NCBI GenBank assembly: GCA_026874595.1
Contig: CM049320.1
Coordinates: 26,515,214-26,579,213, forward strand
Length of the DNA: 64,000 bases
Direction of reading: 5' to 3'
From: Sipunculus nudus
Lineage: Eukaryota > Annelida > Sipuncula > Golfingiida > Sipunculidae
The position numbers were made by a program, and so were the translations under genes. The notes under the pieces are model-generated. The model saw only the letters and a list, made by a program, of their open reading frames with translations, was not told where the DNA came from and made no database searches. Below are positions 13,792 through 26,176 of this stretch, in pieces. The stretch's first letter is position 1; the number at the start of each line of letters is the position of its first letter.

Positions 13792-13860
13792 ATGGCCTCC
13801 TCCGAGCAGGAAAAACAGAAGCCCTTGCTAGAGCATCCTGTGGGTTCTCACAAGGTCCAG
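13792..13860 (+). CDS. SLC2A-like: GLUT alternative first exon A
   Basis: An ATG-initiated coding exon of 23 codons, beginning MASSEQEKQKPLLEHPVG, followed immediately by the donor GTAAGT. It ends in phase 0, exactly as needed to splice to GLUT exon 2 at 38192. The product would be a 536-residue transporter with a short cytosolic N-terminus. The tail holds an acidic-flanked dileucine (E-K-Q-K-P-L-L), close to but not an exact match of the [DE]xxxL[LI] sorting signal found in the tails of GLUT8 and GLUT12. The intron to exon 2 would be about 24 kb. Support is from sequence only: frame, donor, phase and GLUT-like composition. Confidence 0.7.
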
Positions 13861-14436
13861 GTAAGTGACAGGTAACACACCTGTTAATGAGTTTACTTAC
13901 CTTTGCGCCACGCGTACATTGTATAAAATGCGCTTGGCACTTTGGCAAGGTATAATGTTGGGTTTAAATGATGAACACGTACAAGTGATCTTTGACTTCA
14001 TTGTGTACAGATGATATGCTAGTAAATTCGAGTAGACATCACTTTAGCCGGCACCGCCCTATATTTGAGTTACTATCACATTTACTCTCAGTTGGGAGGT
14101 CCCAGCGATAAAACACATGGATTGCTTGATTTGCAGCCTTTTTTAACGGGGTCCGCGTTGAGAATCCGTCTCTTTATCTCAACGATTCATCTGTAACTAA
14201 CTAATATTGGTATTTTGTCATTTTGTCATGCCACGGTTTGTATCGGTTAAATAGAAATAAAATGCTCATCAGTTCGCTCTGCATGTTAACCAGATTTTAT
14301 GTGGAACACCTTTTCTTAATTTCCCGTCTCTTAGTGCATAGCTTATATTGGTAAAATATATTGCTATTATGTTGTTTATTCTGACGATCACGCCGTCTGT
14401 GTTTCTGTCTGTGAGTCTGTCTGCTGTCTGTCACCC

Positions 14437-14445
14437 CCCCCCCCC

Positions 14446-14490
<45 letters not shown>

Positions 14491-14560
14491 TTCTTCTTCT
14501 TCTTCTTCTTCTTCTTTTTCATCATCTTCTTCTTCTTCTTCTTCTCTCTCTCTCTTTCTG

Positions 14561-14613
<53 letters not shown>

Positions 14614-14670
14614 GTCTCTCTCTCTCTCTCTTCTTCTTCATCATCTTCTTCTTCTTCTTCTCTCTATCTT

Positions 14671-14738
<68 letters not shown>

Positions 14739-14778
14739 TCTTCTTCTTAATTCTTCTTCTTCTTCTTCTCTCTCTCTT

Positions 14779-14850
<72 letters not shown>
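14437..14850. repeat. 400-bp pyrimidine tract (CT)n/(TTC)n/(CTGT)n
   Basis: A poly(C) run is followed by alternating blocks of CT, TTC and CTGT repeats, almost purely C and T on the + strand. Two similar TTC-to-CTGT modules follow one another, suggesting internal duplication. It lies about 580 bp downstream of GLUT first exon A and gives a false Ser/Leu-rich open frame. Confidence 0.95.
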
Positions 14851-15908
14851 CCGACTTTATGTTCATCTTAGTTATTAGCTCGAGAATATATTAAATGCAT
14901 GAGGCAGGTATAGGTAGAGAGATCACACAGTGTGTGGTGGCAATGAACTTCATATCTTAAACCAGATTCAGGGCACCCGTACTTGTCATCATCCACTTGT
15001 TGCTAGTCAGCTCCCAGGGACCAGTCAAGCGCAGACTGAAAATGAACCCACGCACGTGCTGTGAAGGCCATTGGCATTTTTATCCCATTGTATATTATCT
15101 GATCCCGACCACTTATCAAACACTGGCCCTTTGTTTGTCATTATACTTGACATGTCAGAGTTGCGAGACAGTTACAAGGCTGGTACAGTGATTTATTAAT
15201 GTAAACGGCTTATTTCTTTGTCATTTAGGACATTCTTATCAGTTTAATGCATTGTCATTGATGTCGGCAAAAGACGATCTTTTTTTACCTAGTAACTCCT
15301 GAATGGATTTGTATTGTTTTATCTCCAGCGCAGGTGTGAAATAATTACAACTGAACTTTGTAACTATATGTCATCTGTGATATATATGGAGCCGGGCAGT
15401 TGCGATTTGCCATTTAGCATTTTTTCAGGAATAAGTCTAATGGAATTTAATGACTTTTTCAAGAGACAAAGAAAGATCGAGGGGATGACCAACTGTTAGC
15501 GGAGGTAAACTGGTTCGGCATAATAGGTTTTTGGTTCAAAGGATTCTTTACCATTGCGAGATAGAGCAATCGAGGCCGTCATCATTTGTTTAGTATCAGG
15601 GGTATACCCTGTGGTCGGCTTCGAGATTAAATATTCGCGATTTTCACTTCTTTGTTATTTCGCGAGGGGTTATTAGCGATTCACCATACAGTAACTTACA
15701 AAATGTTCATAACCATTATTATATCAATTACTTAATCTGCACGCAAAATCAGTTGCACGACGATCTAAGCTTGGGACGTCGAAAAGGCTGAAATCCATGC
15801 GACAGTGGCTGATATACAACATAATATATATTACCTAAATTATCAATCTTTTAATTTCTGTTAACAAAATAAGTATGTTAATATTGAGATTCCATTGAGA
15901 CTATAGAA

Positions 15909-15947
15909 TTAATTACCTGACTGTGTACATGTATGTCAGGTAATTAA
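15909..15947. repeat. Perfect 13-bp inverted repeat
   Basis: TTAATTACCTGAC and its exact reverse complement GTCAGGTAATTAA are separated by 13 bases. The tract could form a small hairpin; no function can be read from it. Confidence 0.8.
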
Positions 15948-15986
15948 AGATGGTGAACCACGTCACACAGTTATCTCTGCTCGGAT

Positions 15987-16034
<48 letters not shown>

Positions 16035-16439
16035 CATTTACATCGAAATTTTACGTTATTTGCGACAAACCACACATAATATAGAAGATGAATATATATC
16101 AGTTTCAATCGCGGGTAAGACTTTTCCACATGCAAACCAAGGGTAATAAAAGCAATGTCTGACGATGATAACAAATTCAAGAGAGGGAGGAGGGGGGAGG
16201 GAGGGGGGAGGCACTTTTTTTAAAAAAAGTAGGCCCGGGTACGTGGATAAAAACCCATTTGCACTGACAGCATGAAACAGGTTGCTACTTGTCGGTACTT
16301 CAGTGGAGGTGCAGTAGATCAGCTGACCCCTGAATGACAGATAACCCGTGACCCCGAGACCTTGAATTGACGGGATAATATACAATAGGTCAGTATAATA
16401 TATCCACAGCAGATGAACCTTACGGAGTAAGCGGTAAGG

Positions 16440-16730
16440 TCAGGAGGCTTATGGATAGAGAATATAGGGGGGGGGGTGTGGGACACAAGATCTTAGAAAT
16501 GGGAAGGCGGGGGGGGGGGGGGGGGGGGGTCTTAGCTCCCTTGCACTGGTACAAATATGTGCCGCGAGAGATATCAGACTTCATACTAGTCCAGAATGTG
16601 ACGCTGACGGCACAAATCTCCCGGTTAAATATAATTATATTGATATTATTAATATCAATATTTCCCATATTTATGGTCCAAAAGATGTTAGACGTGCTCC
16701 ATGCGCCCCCTCTAAATCCACCCATTGTAT
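16440..16730. repeat. Poly(G)-bearing repeat copy
   Basis: Two poly(G) runs (near 16468 and 16510) lie in a segment ending GCGCCCCCTCTAAATCCACCC, closely like the right end at about 18515. Another member of the dispersed poly(G) family. Confidence 0.5.
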
Positions 16731-16977
16731 AGACTAGCTACAATGAAACATGCCCAAACATTGTGTTAGGTTATAAAGGCTGAAAGGTCAGTGGTCGACA
16801 TAAGATCAGAGAGGGGAGTTCAACAGTTTGAACAGGTGTAAAGGGTCACACACTGTGTCCCGACTTAACCACTGAAAAAGGACAGTTCAGCCGTTATAAA
16901 AGGCTTATAGCCACCGCCAATCTTTCCCAACATAAATCATTTTAGATCTCCTCCACACACAGAAGGCTAAAAATTAA

Positions 16978-17430
16978 AGAAGCATTCGCTAGTTCCATAT
17001 AAATCAGCTTTACCCATGACGTGTGTGTGTGTGTTTTTTTTTATCTTATTTCATATCCTCTTATCCTTCTATCTGAAATATTAGTCATGAACGTTCACCC
17101 TGAACGATATTTTTCATAATCTGGTGTGGCAACAGTAAAAGTGGCTTCGGTAAAATACGTCGTTATTTCAAACCGCTATTCCGCCGTTTTCAAGTGCGTT
17201 TGTATGAGCCATGACGCAGCTGATCCCGAGGTGCTGCTGTGTGCGTAAACAACAGGTTACTAGTACTTGCGTCCGACGCACAGACAAACTACACCCATGC
17301 ATTATTTGGCCCGTTCGGCACCTTAGGCCCAAAGAGGTTTGGCGAAGGGATTATTTCTTAGATCTCAAGCGTTTCGTGACAGCTTCGTATGGTAGTAATT
17401 CTGTACCCAACTAGATTTATCTTCTTTAAA
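16978..17430 (+). repeat. Left arm of large inverted duplication
   Basis: About 450 bp matching, in reverse complement and with moderate divergence, 19372-19821. Shared blocks include GAAGCATT, ATATTAGTCATGA, GTGGCTTCGG, TTGCGTCCGACGCACAGA and CGTTTCGTGACAGCTTCGTA. The copies could be two insertions of one element in opposite orientation or the ends of a composite of about 2.8 kb. No protein was recognised in either arm. Confidence 0.85.
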
Positions 17431-17710
17431 CTTCTCTCATGTTGTCAGTGCATGTCTGACTACTGAACGATCTAAACGATATACTAGTAATCTCAATTTA
17501 CCTTGTAGATCTGATCACAAATATTGAATGACCACCCGATGCAGAACGTGGTACACGTCTACAACTATGAATGTATACATATAGATGTAAATATATATAA
17601 ATATATAAATATATATATATATATATATACATATATATGATGTTAGCATCGATCAAAATGGTCAGCTTTCAATAAAATTAATTCCAAGACCTCTGGGTGA
17701 TCCCTTATAG

Positions 17711-17758
<48 letters not shown>

Positions 17759-18042
17759 TGTGTGTGTGTGTGTGTGTTTGTGTGTTTATGTGTGTGTAAT
17801 AAAATTCCTTAATAAAGAGAAAGCAGTTTTTAATCTGTTTTAAACATTTAAATATATATATGTGTATGTGTGTGTGTGTGTGTAAAGATACACAATCTAT
17901 AATAATGTATTATTTCAAGTGAAATATTACGCGTATTATCTACATGTTACAATGTATAAAAAGAGAATATTTGTTAAAAAGGGTTAAATTACCGCATACA
18001 TATACTCTTAACTGTGAGATGACAGTATCCCCTGGATCCAAT

Positions 18043-18117
18043 CACTACGCTTCGGCCTTTTAAAATCAGTTCGGTTTTGACTTTGCCGTACTGATTTTAA
18101 AAGGCCGAGGCGTAGTG
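18043..18117. repeat. 28-bp-stem hairpin
   Basis: The left arm (18043-18070) starts CACTACGCTTCGGCC and the right arm (18090-18117) ends GGCCGAGGCGTAGTG. They pair over 28 positions with one mismatch, which would be a G-U pair on one RNA strand, around a 19-base loop. This could be a palindromic micro-transposon or a precursor-like RNA hairpin. No expression evidence is available. Confidence 0.9.
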
Positions 18118-18310
18118 AATGCCCTGTATAAGTAATCATGCACATATGAGATCCTTGGTCTACATACGAGAAAACGCATGTTTAGCGCGTGTTTGTCCAT
18201 AAGTGTCTTAACCATGTGACAACCGGAACTGTATGTCCAAAAACGGGATCATAAGTGATGTGTAATCCAATAGTGTAACGATAGTGACTCATGTCAATGG
18301 TAACCTTCTA

Positions 18311-18516
18311 CAGGAGCCGATAGAGGACTTGACATGAGGGGGGGGGGGGGGGGGGGTAAAGTGGTACCAGGTTTGAATGGCTGAGGTAAAAATGGCTGAG
18401 GTAAAAATAGCTGTGATAAAAATGACTAAGGTATTTTTTTTCTGTTTTCATACTTTTAAGGTCAAATTGGTGAGGGCGCCCCCTATGCCCCCCCTTTAAA
18501 TCCGCCCCTGTGCTAG
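18311..18516. repeat. Poly(G)-bearing CCGCCCCTG-ended repeat
   Basis: The copy begins CAGGAGCCGATAG, carries an 18-base G run and several GGCTGAGGTAAAAAT-like tandem units, and ends TTTAAATCCGCCCCTG. A related copy follows at 18590-18765 with a C-tract and CTAAATCCTGGATCC. Confidence 0.55.
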
Positions 18517-19371
18517 GACCTAAGAAAGCAGTGTGTACAACATTTTGAATATTTATGCTGTAATGTTGCGATCTATAGTTCACCGTTTTGGGTCCCCGGA
18601 CCCCCTCCTTTTTTCAGGCGCCGAAAACTGTTTTTGAGTGTATAAGACCAATTTGTGCGTCCTGTAACCCCGCCCCCCCCCCCCCCCTTTTTTTAACCGA
18701 TTTTTAACATTAGTTTCCCTGTGATGGATCCCTCCTTTCCCTAAATCCTGGATCCCCCCCCCCGAACACACACATTGGTTATGCTCAACATAAGTAAAGC
18801 TGCCTCAATATTTGTCGGTGTGAAACTACAGAGAATTAGTTCATTTATTCATTGACAGATGGCGGGAGTAGGTGGTCGGTAAAATCTCCCGCTTGGTTTT
18901 CACCAACTGCATAAATAATTATGGATATCGAAGGTTTAATCATGGTTTCGTTCATACCGTAACATGTAACAAATTTTAGCAGTCTGTGTGGCTTATAAAA
19001 TGTTGTTTGCTACACATAACCAACGTGCATGAGGAGAGCAAATCCTTGTAAAAATAATATATCCTATATAGGAAGGTCTAAAATTATGAAAAAAAGTATC
19101 TTCAAGGATCAGATGAACGGTTTATTGTACGTTTGTGTATGTGCGTGCTTGTATGTATATGTGTGTGTGTGTGTGTGAGTATAGGAATAGGAAAAGGCAC
19201 CGGTACAAAGAAACTGTGTTATTTCACGGTGTTATAGGATTATTGCATAAAAGATCATTAAAATATCAAGCAAAGTCCATTCATCACTCTTTCGCAATGT
19301 TTGAAACAGGCAAACCAACCTAATCACAAACCAACCAACCACCCAACCACCCAACAAAGGGGAAATATATA

Positions 19372-19821
19372 CTTTAAAGAAGATGATCTAGTTGGGTACA
19401 AATTTAATAGCATACGAAGCTGTCACGAAACGTTTGAGATCTAAGAAATAATCCCTTCGCCCAACCACTTTGTGCCCCAGGTGCTCAACGGGCCAAATAA
19501 TGCACGGACGTAGTTTATCTGTGCGTCGGACGCAAGTTATTTGAAGTTAAGCCTACACACACAGCAGCTCCCCGGGATCAGCTACGTCGTGGCTCATACA
19601 AACGCACCTGAATACGACGAAATCGCCGTAGGAAATGACCCCATATTAACCCGAAGCCACTTATCCTGCTGAAACACCATCTTATGAAAATAGCTCTCAG
19701 GCTGAACTGTCATGACTAATATTACAGATACCAGGTTTACTAGAGGATATGAACTAAATAAGATGAAAAAACATACACGTGAAGGGTACAGCTGATTTTT
19801 ATGCAACTACAGAATGCTTCT
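19372..19821 (-). repeat. Right arm of large inverted duplication
   Basis: Reverse-complement partner of 16978-17430. Just outside it, the minus strand reads TATGTCTGACTACTGATCGA (about 19872-19892). A near-identical motif, CATGTCTGACTACTGAACGA, lies at about 17449-17468 beyond the inner end of the left arm, so this motif sits at opposite ends of the two copies. Confidence 0.85.
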
Positions 19822-20711
19822 GTAAACGTACCGTTTGTGTGATGGCTGCAAGCAGACTGTCTGAAATGTCTCGATCGATCAGTAGTCAGACATACACATT
19901 ATTAGGCAAAAAAAAAATAAAATAAAATAAACAAAAGGTATGGTTCCCAGGCATACCCGCATCAGTTTAAGCCCCGCATCAATTTTTTTTAGCTTTTCAT
20001 CTTTCAAAAAGGCAAAAAAATACAATTTTGATAAAAACATATTTTTTGTTTTGTAGTGCTGTTACCTGTTTAGCCAAAAAAATCTATTATATTTATGTTT
20101 TCTCTGATTCTATTTGACATTTTTATCGAAACATACAAGAAAAGGTCAAATATAAAATATCGCCCACCAGCACTGTTTTCTGGAAAAAAAGCCTGAGAAC
20201 CAAACCTTTTTTTGGCCTTACAGTCCAAGGAGCTACACAAGTAACATCGACATCTTTCCATATCTCGTCAGTTTTTGCAGTTAACAAGTTTTATTTATTA
20301 TAATAATTTATTTATTCTGCAATTATATAGTGCCATATTCAACTGCATGCATTGGATATATAAAACACTAGAACCAAAACTTATTTTGAAGTCTTTAATG
20401 TGATGAGGCCGTGTTGGGCCCCATTTCACGGGTATGTGTGTATATATGATGATTTTTTTTTATCACTATTAAACAACAAACTGTTTTCTCGAAGCCAGTC
20501 ATTAACTTTACTGAATCACCCTTGGATCTTGGCTGCAATTCCGGAACTACAGGTAGAGATTATGGTGTCGACAGGAATATTTATTGTGTCATCACTCTTA
20601 TTGTCGATAAAACGATGTGAATAATATATATTCCGCTCAAACTCTTTTACAATTTGAACATTTAGCCGTGGTCGCAAAACAAAACAACTATTCCATCTTA
20701 AAAGTCAACGG

Positions 20712-20910
20712 ATGCATTTCCTTTGCCATCAAATTTATCCGCTGTTACGTCCCTGCTGGAGCGCAGTCTTCGCAATAGTTTCGTGTCGCGTTCCCATGCC
20801 CTTTTCGTACCCTGGACGGCTTATTTCTCAGAGTTTCTCGAAACTGATCATGAGGGCTGCCATGCTGTGTACACACCAAAACTCGGATGTCACACGTCGC
20901 ATGTCGAAGT
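20712..20910. repeat. Dispersed repeat, copy 1
   Basis: A diverged copy lies in the same orientation at 25240-25420. Shared words include GCGCTGTCCTTGG-like and TTTCGTGTCGC-like blocks and AGGGCTGCCAT followed by a GTACACACnAAAAC block. Open frames through copy 1 are not conserved in copy 2, so I treat both as non-coding repeat. Confidence 0.6.
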
Positions 20911-21822
20911 TATCAGTACCAGTGTACCGTTAGTTACTTCTCTATGGTAAGTCTCCTGGTAACGGCCTGAGGGGTAGGATCGATTTGGGCTGCAGCTTCA
21001 GGGAAGCGGTATGTCCTAATCATTAATAACAAAGTGACCCCAAAGTAAACGTTTCGATCGGACTTGGTACGCAAACAATGCGTAAGGTCTCCAGCTAATA
21101 GTCAGGACCTTTGGCCAGGCTGATTATAAACCACTCCGGTTATCGACGACAGATATAGCGTCACAAGAAATATAAGCCTGGCGTCGATTTGTTGCTATAT
21201 TTAGCGGCTGGGTAAGGAAATCTGTATTTTGATGCATTTTAAGTCGCGTGGTTAGATCAGAAAAATCTTTTTTTTCTGTCTCAGTGAGTTAAGCTTTATT
21301 GAACAATCAGGGATAATAACTGGGACACAATTTGCAAGACATTCCTTTCTTATTTAACGATCTGCCAATTGCCGGGTAGGTTTTCATTGGAAAAAACACC
21401 TGTCCCTTTAGGAATATCACTGTCGTCTATCAAGACAAGTACCTGTGTACCTGGTTTCTCAGATGACTCAGTATGTTTCGGGGCAGAGTTTACAATATAG
21501 CCTGAATTGTTCCTTGTGGATGCAAACCTATCATACATCCATTGGCAATCGATTGGCGTTTTTGGCCATCGATCACTCGAAAATCACGCCTTGTTTCATT
21601 CATTTCCCCTCCATCTTCAATTATGTTTGCCCATCGTTGCTCTTTTCTGATTATTCATGTATATCGATTCTCTCCTTTCCTTGCCGTAACCAGCACTGGC
21701 GCGTGCTAAAAAAATTTACTTAAATGAAGATATTTCTAAATGCACACGTATATCCTCTATGGGATCGTCTGTGCGAAATTTAGATTATACACTGTAGACT
21801 CGGTTTCTATAGACTGTTACTA

Positions 21823-21905
21823 ATCAGACCAGCGAGAGTGGGTGCCGCATGTGTAAAATTTGGAACCGGATGCACAATGCGATACAACGCTCTCATTGGA
21901 TTGAT
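21823..21905 (-). repeat. 83-bp short inverted-ended repeat, copy 2
   Basis: Same length as 2810-2892 and in inverse orientation, with the CAACGCTCTCATTGG block corresponding to CCAATGAGAGCG there. One end has diverged (TGGATTGAT for TGGTCTGAT). Confidence 0.6.
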
Positions 21906-22689
21906 TACGATCCTTTTCACTGTGCCAGCCATAGTGGTGAGACCCAGATCTCCTTGCCACGCAAAGCAGCGGTTATAGCAAAGCAGATCTGGGACGACTG
22001 CAATATGTATACCCGCTGCGTGAGACGCGTAATATTTTGGTAGTTTGGTCTTTCGCCAATATGTCACTTTCATGCTGTGGTTTTCTGAACGACGTCCGCA
22101 TCCCTCTAACTACTTGGATTTTTATTGTGTCTCAGCATTCACATATACTATACACATCTATAAAATGCTATAATATTAGAGGTTTGGCAGAGTTTGCCTC
22201 TCACCCATGACCTAGCATTTCAATAGCCACGTGACTTAACAATTAGTGCAATCCTTCCATTCATTATTGGGGGGGGGGGGGGCAGATAGTTTAAACATAA
22301 TTTTTAGATTATTTTATCCGTTTGTTCTTATACTGCTTATACTACTGAAATCTGTAAAAACTCATGGTTAATTTTTCTGAAAATGGTCCAGAAGAGTATT
22401 ATATATTTTTGCTTTTTTGTAGTATAGTGATAGTAAATATAGACGCTGTAATATAGTAGTATTGGCTATATTCCTGTGGTAGAAATATTTATAGATATCG
22501 TATTAATAAAAGTTTATACAACATTAACCTCAGATGGAGTGCATATCAGCGGCAATTATATAATACTGGGAAGCATTTCAATAATAATGATAATGATAAT
22601 TAATAGCAATGACAATAGTAGAAAATTCATTAGGTGGTATCAGGATCAACTGTTTGTTCGTTAAGTAAGAAATATGATAAAGAAGCCAG

Positions 22690-22870
22690 CGCTAAAATCG
22701 CCGGACGTGACCCATAAATATAACGATCACCCTTGGTTTTACAACATGGTGTGAACATTTAGTTTTAACAGATAACACTTACCAGCAAGGAAGCAGTTTT
22801 AGCACTGGAGTTTTGTGCAGTGGGACACATGAATAACAATCCTGATACACGTTGTGTGTATGTACCATCA
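22690..22870 (+). repeat. Diverged copy of the region upstream of GLUT exon B
   Basis: Aligns with 27745-27950: CCCATAAATATAACGATCACC against CCCTATAAATATCGGTCACC, then GTTTTAACAGATAACACTT against GTTTTGTAACAGACAACACTT, a shared GGAAGC, and CAATCCTGATACACGT against GAATCCTGATACATGT. It could be a dispersed repeat or an old duplication of promoter sequence. Confidence 0.5.
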
Positions 22871-23453
22871 CAGTCGCATGAATCTTTATTTGTGGCTGAT
22901 ATTTAGCCCAAAACAAGGTCAATTCAGACATAAACAGAGAATCCACGAAGTCAGTTCCGATGGAAGTTCGGAAGATAATAGTGGGATCAGTATATATTGG
23001 CGGTTTTAGCCTGTTCTAGGCCAGAATAACGCCCACCAATCACGCCTCATGTGACGGTGGTACCAGGAATTGGTCTGATATATCTCCCTATATGCGGTCT
23101 CAGTCTCGGTCCAGTATGGTCTCACATCACATGACTTCTTTCTTGGTCTCAGTTATTTCACCAATACTGATGCACAACCGGGCAGATATCAAATTTTCTT
23201 CATTCAGTTTATTCATTTTACTGTTTGTTGGACTTGTATGAGTTCTGATAAAGGTTGTTTGGATGTTTGTATGGATTTACCCTAACGTAATTAAACACAA
23301 AGAAATTTCTTCGGAAATAAATCTGCAACAGATAAATTTTAAAACATTGTTTTTTTGTGATGTTGACAGCTAGCCAGGAGCTTAATGTAATATATAATCG
23401 TTTATTAAGGCTAATTAGGAAACATATAAAGTTGATTATGAAGATCAGGCTTG

Positions 23454-23484
<31 letters not shown>

Positions 23485-23714
23485 AATAATTTACAACGAA
23501 AGTGTTCGGATTCACATTTAAACGTGTTTTCATGCTGTCGCAATCGTCAGATGTGAAATGTTAAGGAACGGTTGGTGACATTATGTGATGTGTGAAGCAA
23601 CCATGCAGTCATGGTCAGTTGGGAGTGAGTGTATATGGGGATTATGATTATATTTGTCTGCATTTAGATATAATACTGTTGCACTGTTGGATTTTTCTAG
23701 CACTTAAACACTTC

Positions 23715-23778
<64 letters not shown>

Positions 23779-24207
23779 CCAAGTCTGGCGTACAGGAATA
23801 GGCCCTTGCGCGTTCGGTTATGATCCACAAGACCATGCAGTTTTTTTATTGAAAACTAGAAATTATTGGCACCCAGTTTCAACAATGCCCTATTTCTCAA
23901 GACGGTATAGCCTTGTTGCGATACTTGTTCTCGACTGGTCTGATACAGACATCCTCTTGTTGGTGTCAACCATTGGTAAAATTTTTACGGCAATTGCTTC
24001 AAAGGTTCTTCAGATACCCAGACAAAATGAATTCCAAGATCGCAGCTGCCTATACTGTATTTTCGACGGGTCTCAAATTCGATATCGCACTTTACTTCAT
24101 AGGAGACAATCTTTGATAAAATCTCCACTGAAATATCTTGAATGGTTCTTAAGGAACGGCTGAAAAAGAGCATAACGGTAGGACATGCAGACGTAAAGAC
24201 ATATTTA

Positions 24208-24280
<73 letters not shown>

Positions 24281-25599
24281 CACCTCACAATAACTCAACA
24301 CAACATACCGGGACTAATGTTTTAAATTCAATTAGAAATTTAAAAATGAATAAATGAAAATTCATTATCATTTCTTCAGGATCAAATCTAATAAAATGTA
24401 GAAATAAGTCACAAATCTGCTGAAACCAGAGACAGGTGTTTCATGATTGTGATTAATGATTAATCATAATTAAACTAAGTGAATTTCGCGGAGGAACGGG
24501 TGTCATGGACCCCCCCCCCCTTCTGCTACGCTTCAGCCCTTCCCCTGAATTCCAATCTTTCTACAGTCGTCCCGTTTCCATGATACTGTGTCTGTGCTTG
24601 AGACACAAATACCCACGGCCGCGGCAGCTCTCCGTTTAAACAGACCTGGATAGTTGCCTGGTTTTTCTGACCGGGTTTCTGGACAAGCGTTGACCGTGAC
24701 CTTGAATGTCAGTGCACAGCTGTCCATCACCAGCTGACCTGAGCCCACTAGACCGTACCTGGAGAGGGGCGGGGTCAATGGGCGGGGTCCTCGCGTCACT
24801 ACCCACCATCCGAATTTTCAGGGGGACGTATGGATTTTAAATTTTAATTAATCGTTTAGATAATATTACGGCAGGTTGCCAAAAATGATATTATTTCATG
24901 TGTCCTTCCGATATAATATAATGTAATATGATATAATATAATATGATATGATACAATATAATATAAAATGATATAATATAATATAATATAATATAATATA
25001 ATACAATATAATATAATATAATATAATACAATATAATATAATATATTATAAAATAATATAATATCATATCATATCATTTAATATCATGTAATATCATATA
25101 ATACATGTATAAATAGTATATATCAATTACAGTATTATGCAAAAAATACAATAAACCTTAAATATAATAAAACCTAATAGGCTATTAATATAATTTGTGA
25201 ATTTAGGTGTGGTCCTAAAAGGCGTTATAACACTCTAAACTTTGCCGATATAAGTCTCTCTGCAATTCCTCGACTGGGCGCTGTCCTTGGAAAACTTTCG
25301 CGTCGTATCCCCGTGCCTTTGTTATCCAGGTTATGAAGGGATAATATTTCCCAATTTCTCGTATCATCTCGAAGGGCTGCCATTTTGGGTACACACTAAA
25401 ACCACTTTGTTACAATATGGTTATACCGTTAGTGTTTTAACCAATATAAAATGCGTTATAACGTAATTAGATATACATGTAATTGAATGTAATATAATCC
25501 TTGTGGGTATAATGAAGATTCGGATAAGTATTAATACCGGGTGTTAAATTTAAACTTAATTAATTTTACATGGATTATACAACTAGTTATAATAACTAA

Positions 25600-25780
25600 T
25601 ACGAGGCACTCTCCACTGCGCGGATGTTGGCGCACGGTAGTCTCCAAGGGTTGAGGACACCGGAGAAAACCACCGACCTTGGACGGGCAACTGTAACCCA
25701 CTCTCATAGCCACGCCGGGAATCGAACCCGATTCGCCAGCGGAGAAGGCCGAGCGTTTAACCACTCAGCTGTCCAGGCCC
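25600..25780 (-). mobile_element. tRNA-derived SINE, second type
   Basis: The minus strand starts GGGGCCTGGACAGCTGAGTG. Box A lies at 25770-25754 (AGCTGAGTGGTTAAACG) and box B at 25729-25717 (GGGTTCGATTCCC). The tRNA-like head resembles class II (Ser/Leu) tRNAs. It is followed by a body containing GGTTTTCTCCGG. The acceptor ends do not pair well, so it is not a functional tRNA gene. The head sequence differs from the SINE at 8020-8326. Confidence 0.85.
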
Positions 25781-26107
25781 CAACCGGGTGTTAATAATCA
25801 TTATCAGGCTAATATTCATCGGAAAAGAGTTTTCATAGAACAGACTGAACAGTAGTTCGAATCTGCCTTCTTGTAATGGTGACAGTCGTATAATTACATC
25901 GATAATAATAATATAGTTATAAATCATATAGTGTTTATATAGTGTATAAAATAACTGAAGGGGTGTCATATTAATGTAGCAGTATTAACCTCTGATGTGG
26001 CTGTATAGTGATAATAATATACTATGTATATATAGTAGTAGGAAATAATGGGAATTGATTGTAACAGAAGTGAAATGGGTAAATATTGTTTAATCATTAA
26101 ACACAAA

Positions 26108-26176
<69 letters not shown>

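Noticed and set aside
14348-14878. 176-residue Ser/Leu-rich open frame
   Set aside because: Translation of the pyrimidine tract; no start context, no homology, low complexity.
20712-20950. Overlapping open frames ending at a GTAAGT donor, as another GLUT first exon
   Set aside because: The region is a copy of a dispersed repeat (also at 25240-25420) and the frame is not kept in the other copy.
23849-24173. Overlapping open frames on both strands, up to 104 residues
   Set aside because: Several frames are open at once and none resembles a known protein; no splice or start context preferred.
24533-24799. Minus-strand open frame in a G/C-rich stretch with acceptor-like CTCTCCAG
   Set aside because: Cysteine-containing and not low complexity, but no partner exons, no family recognised and a weak donor; too little support to call a gene.
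25711-25780. tRNA gene call from A and B boxes
   Set aside because: Acceptor stem does not pair and the sequence continues into a SINE body; same reasoning at 8248-8326.
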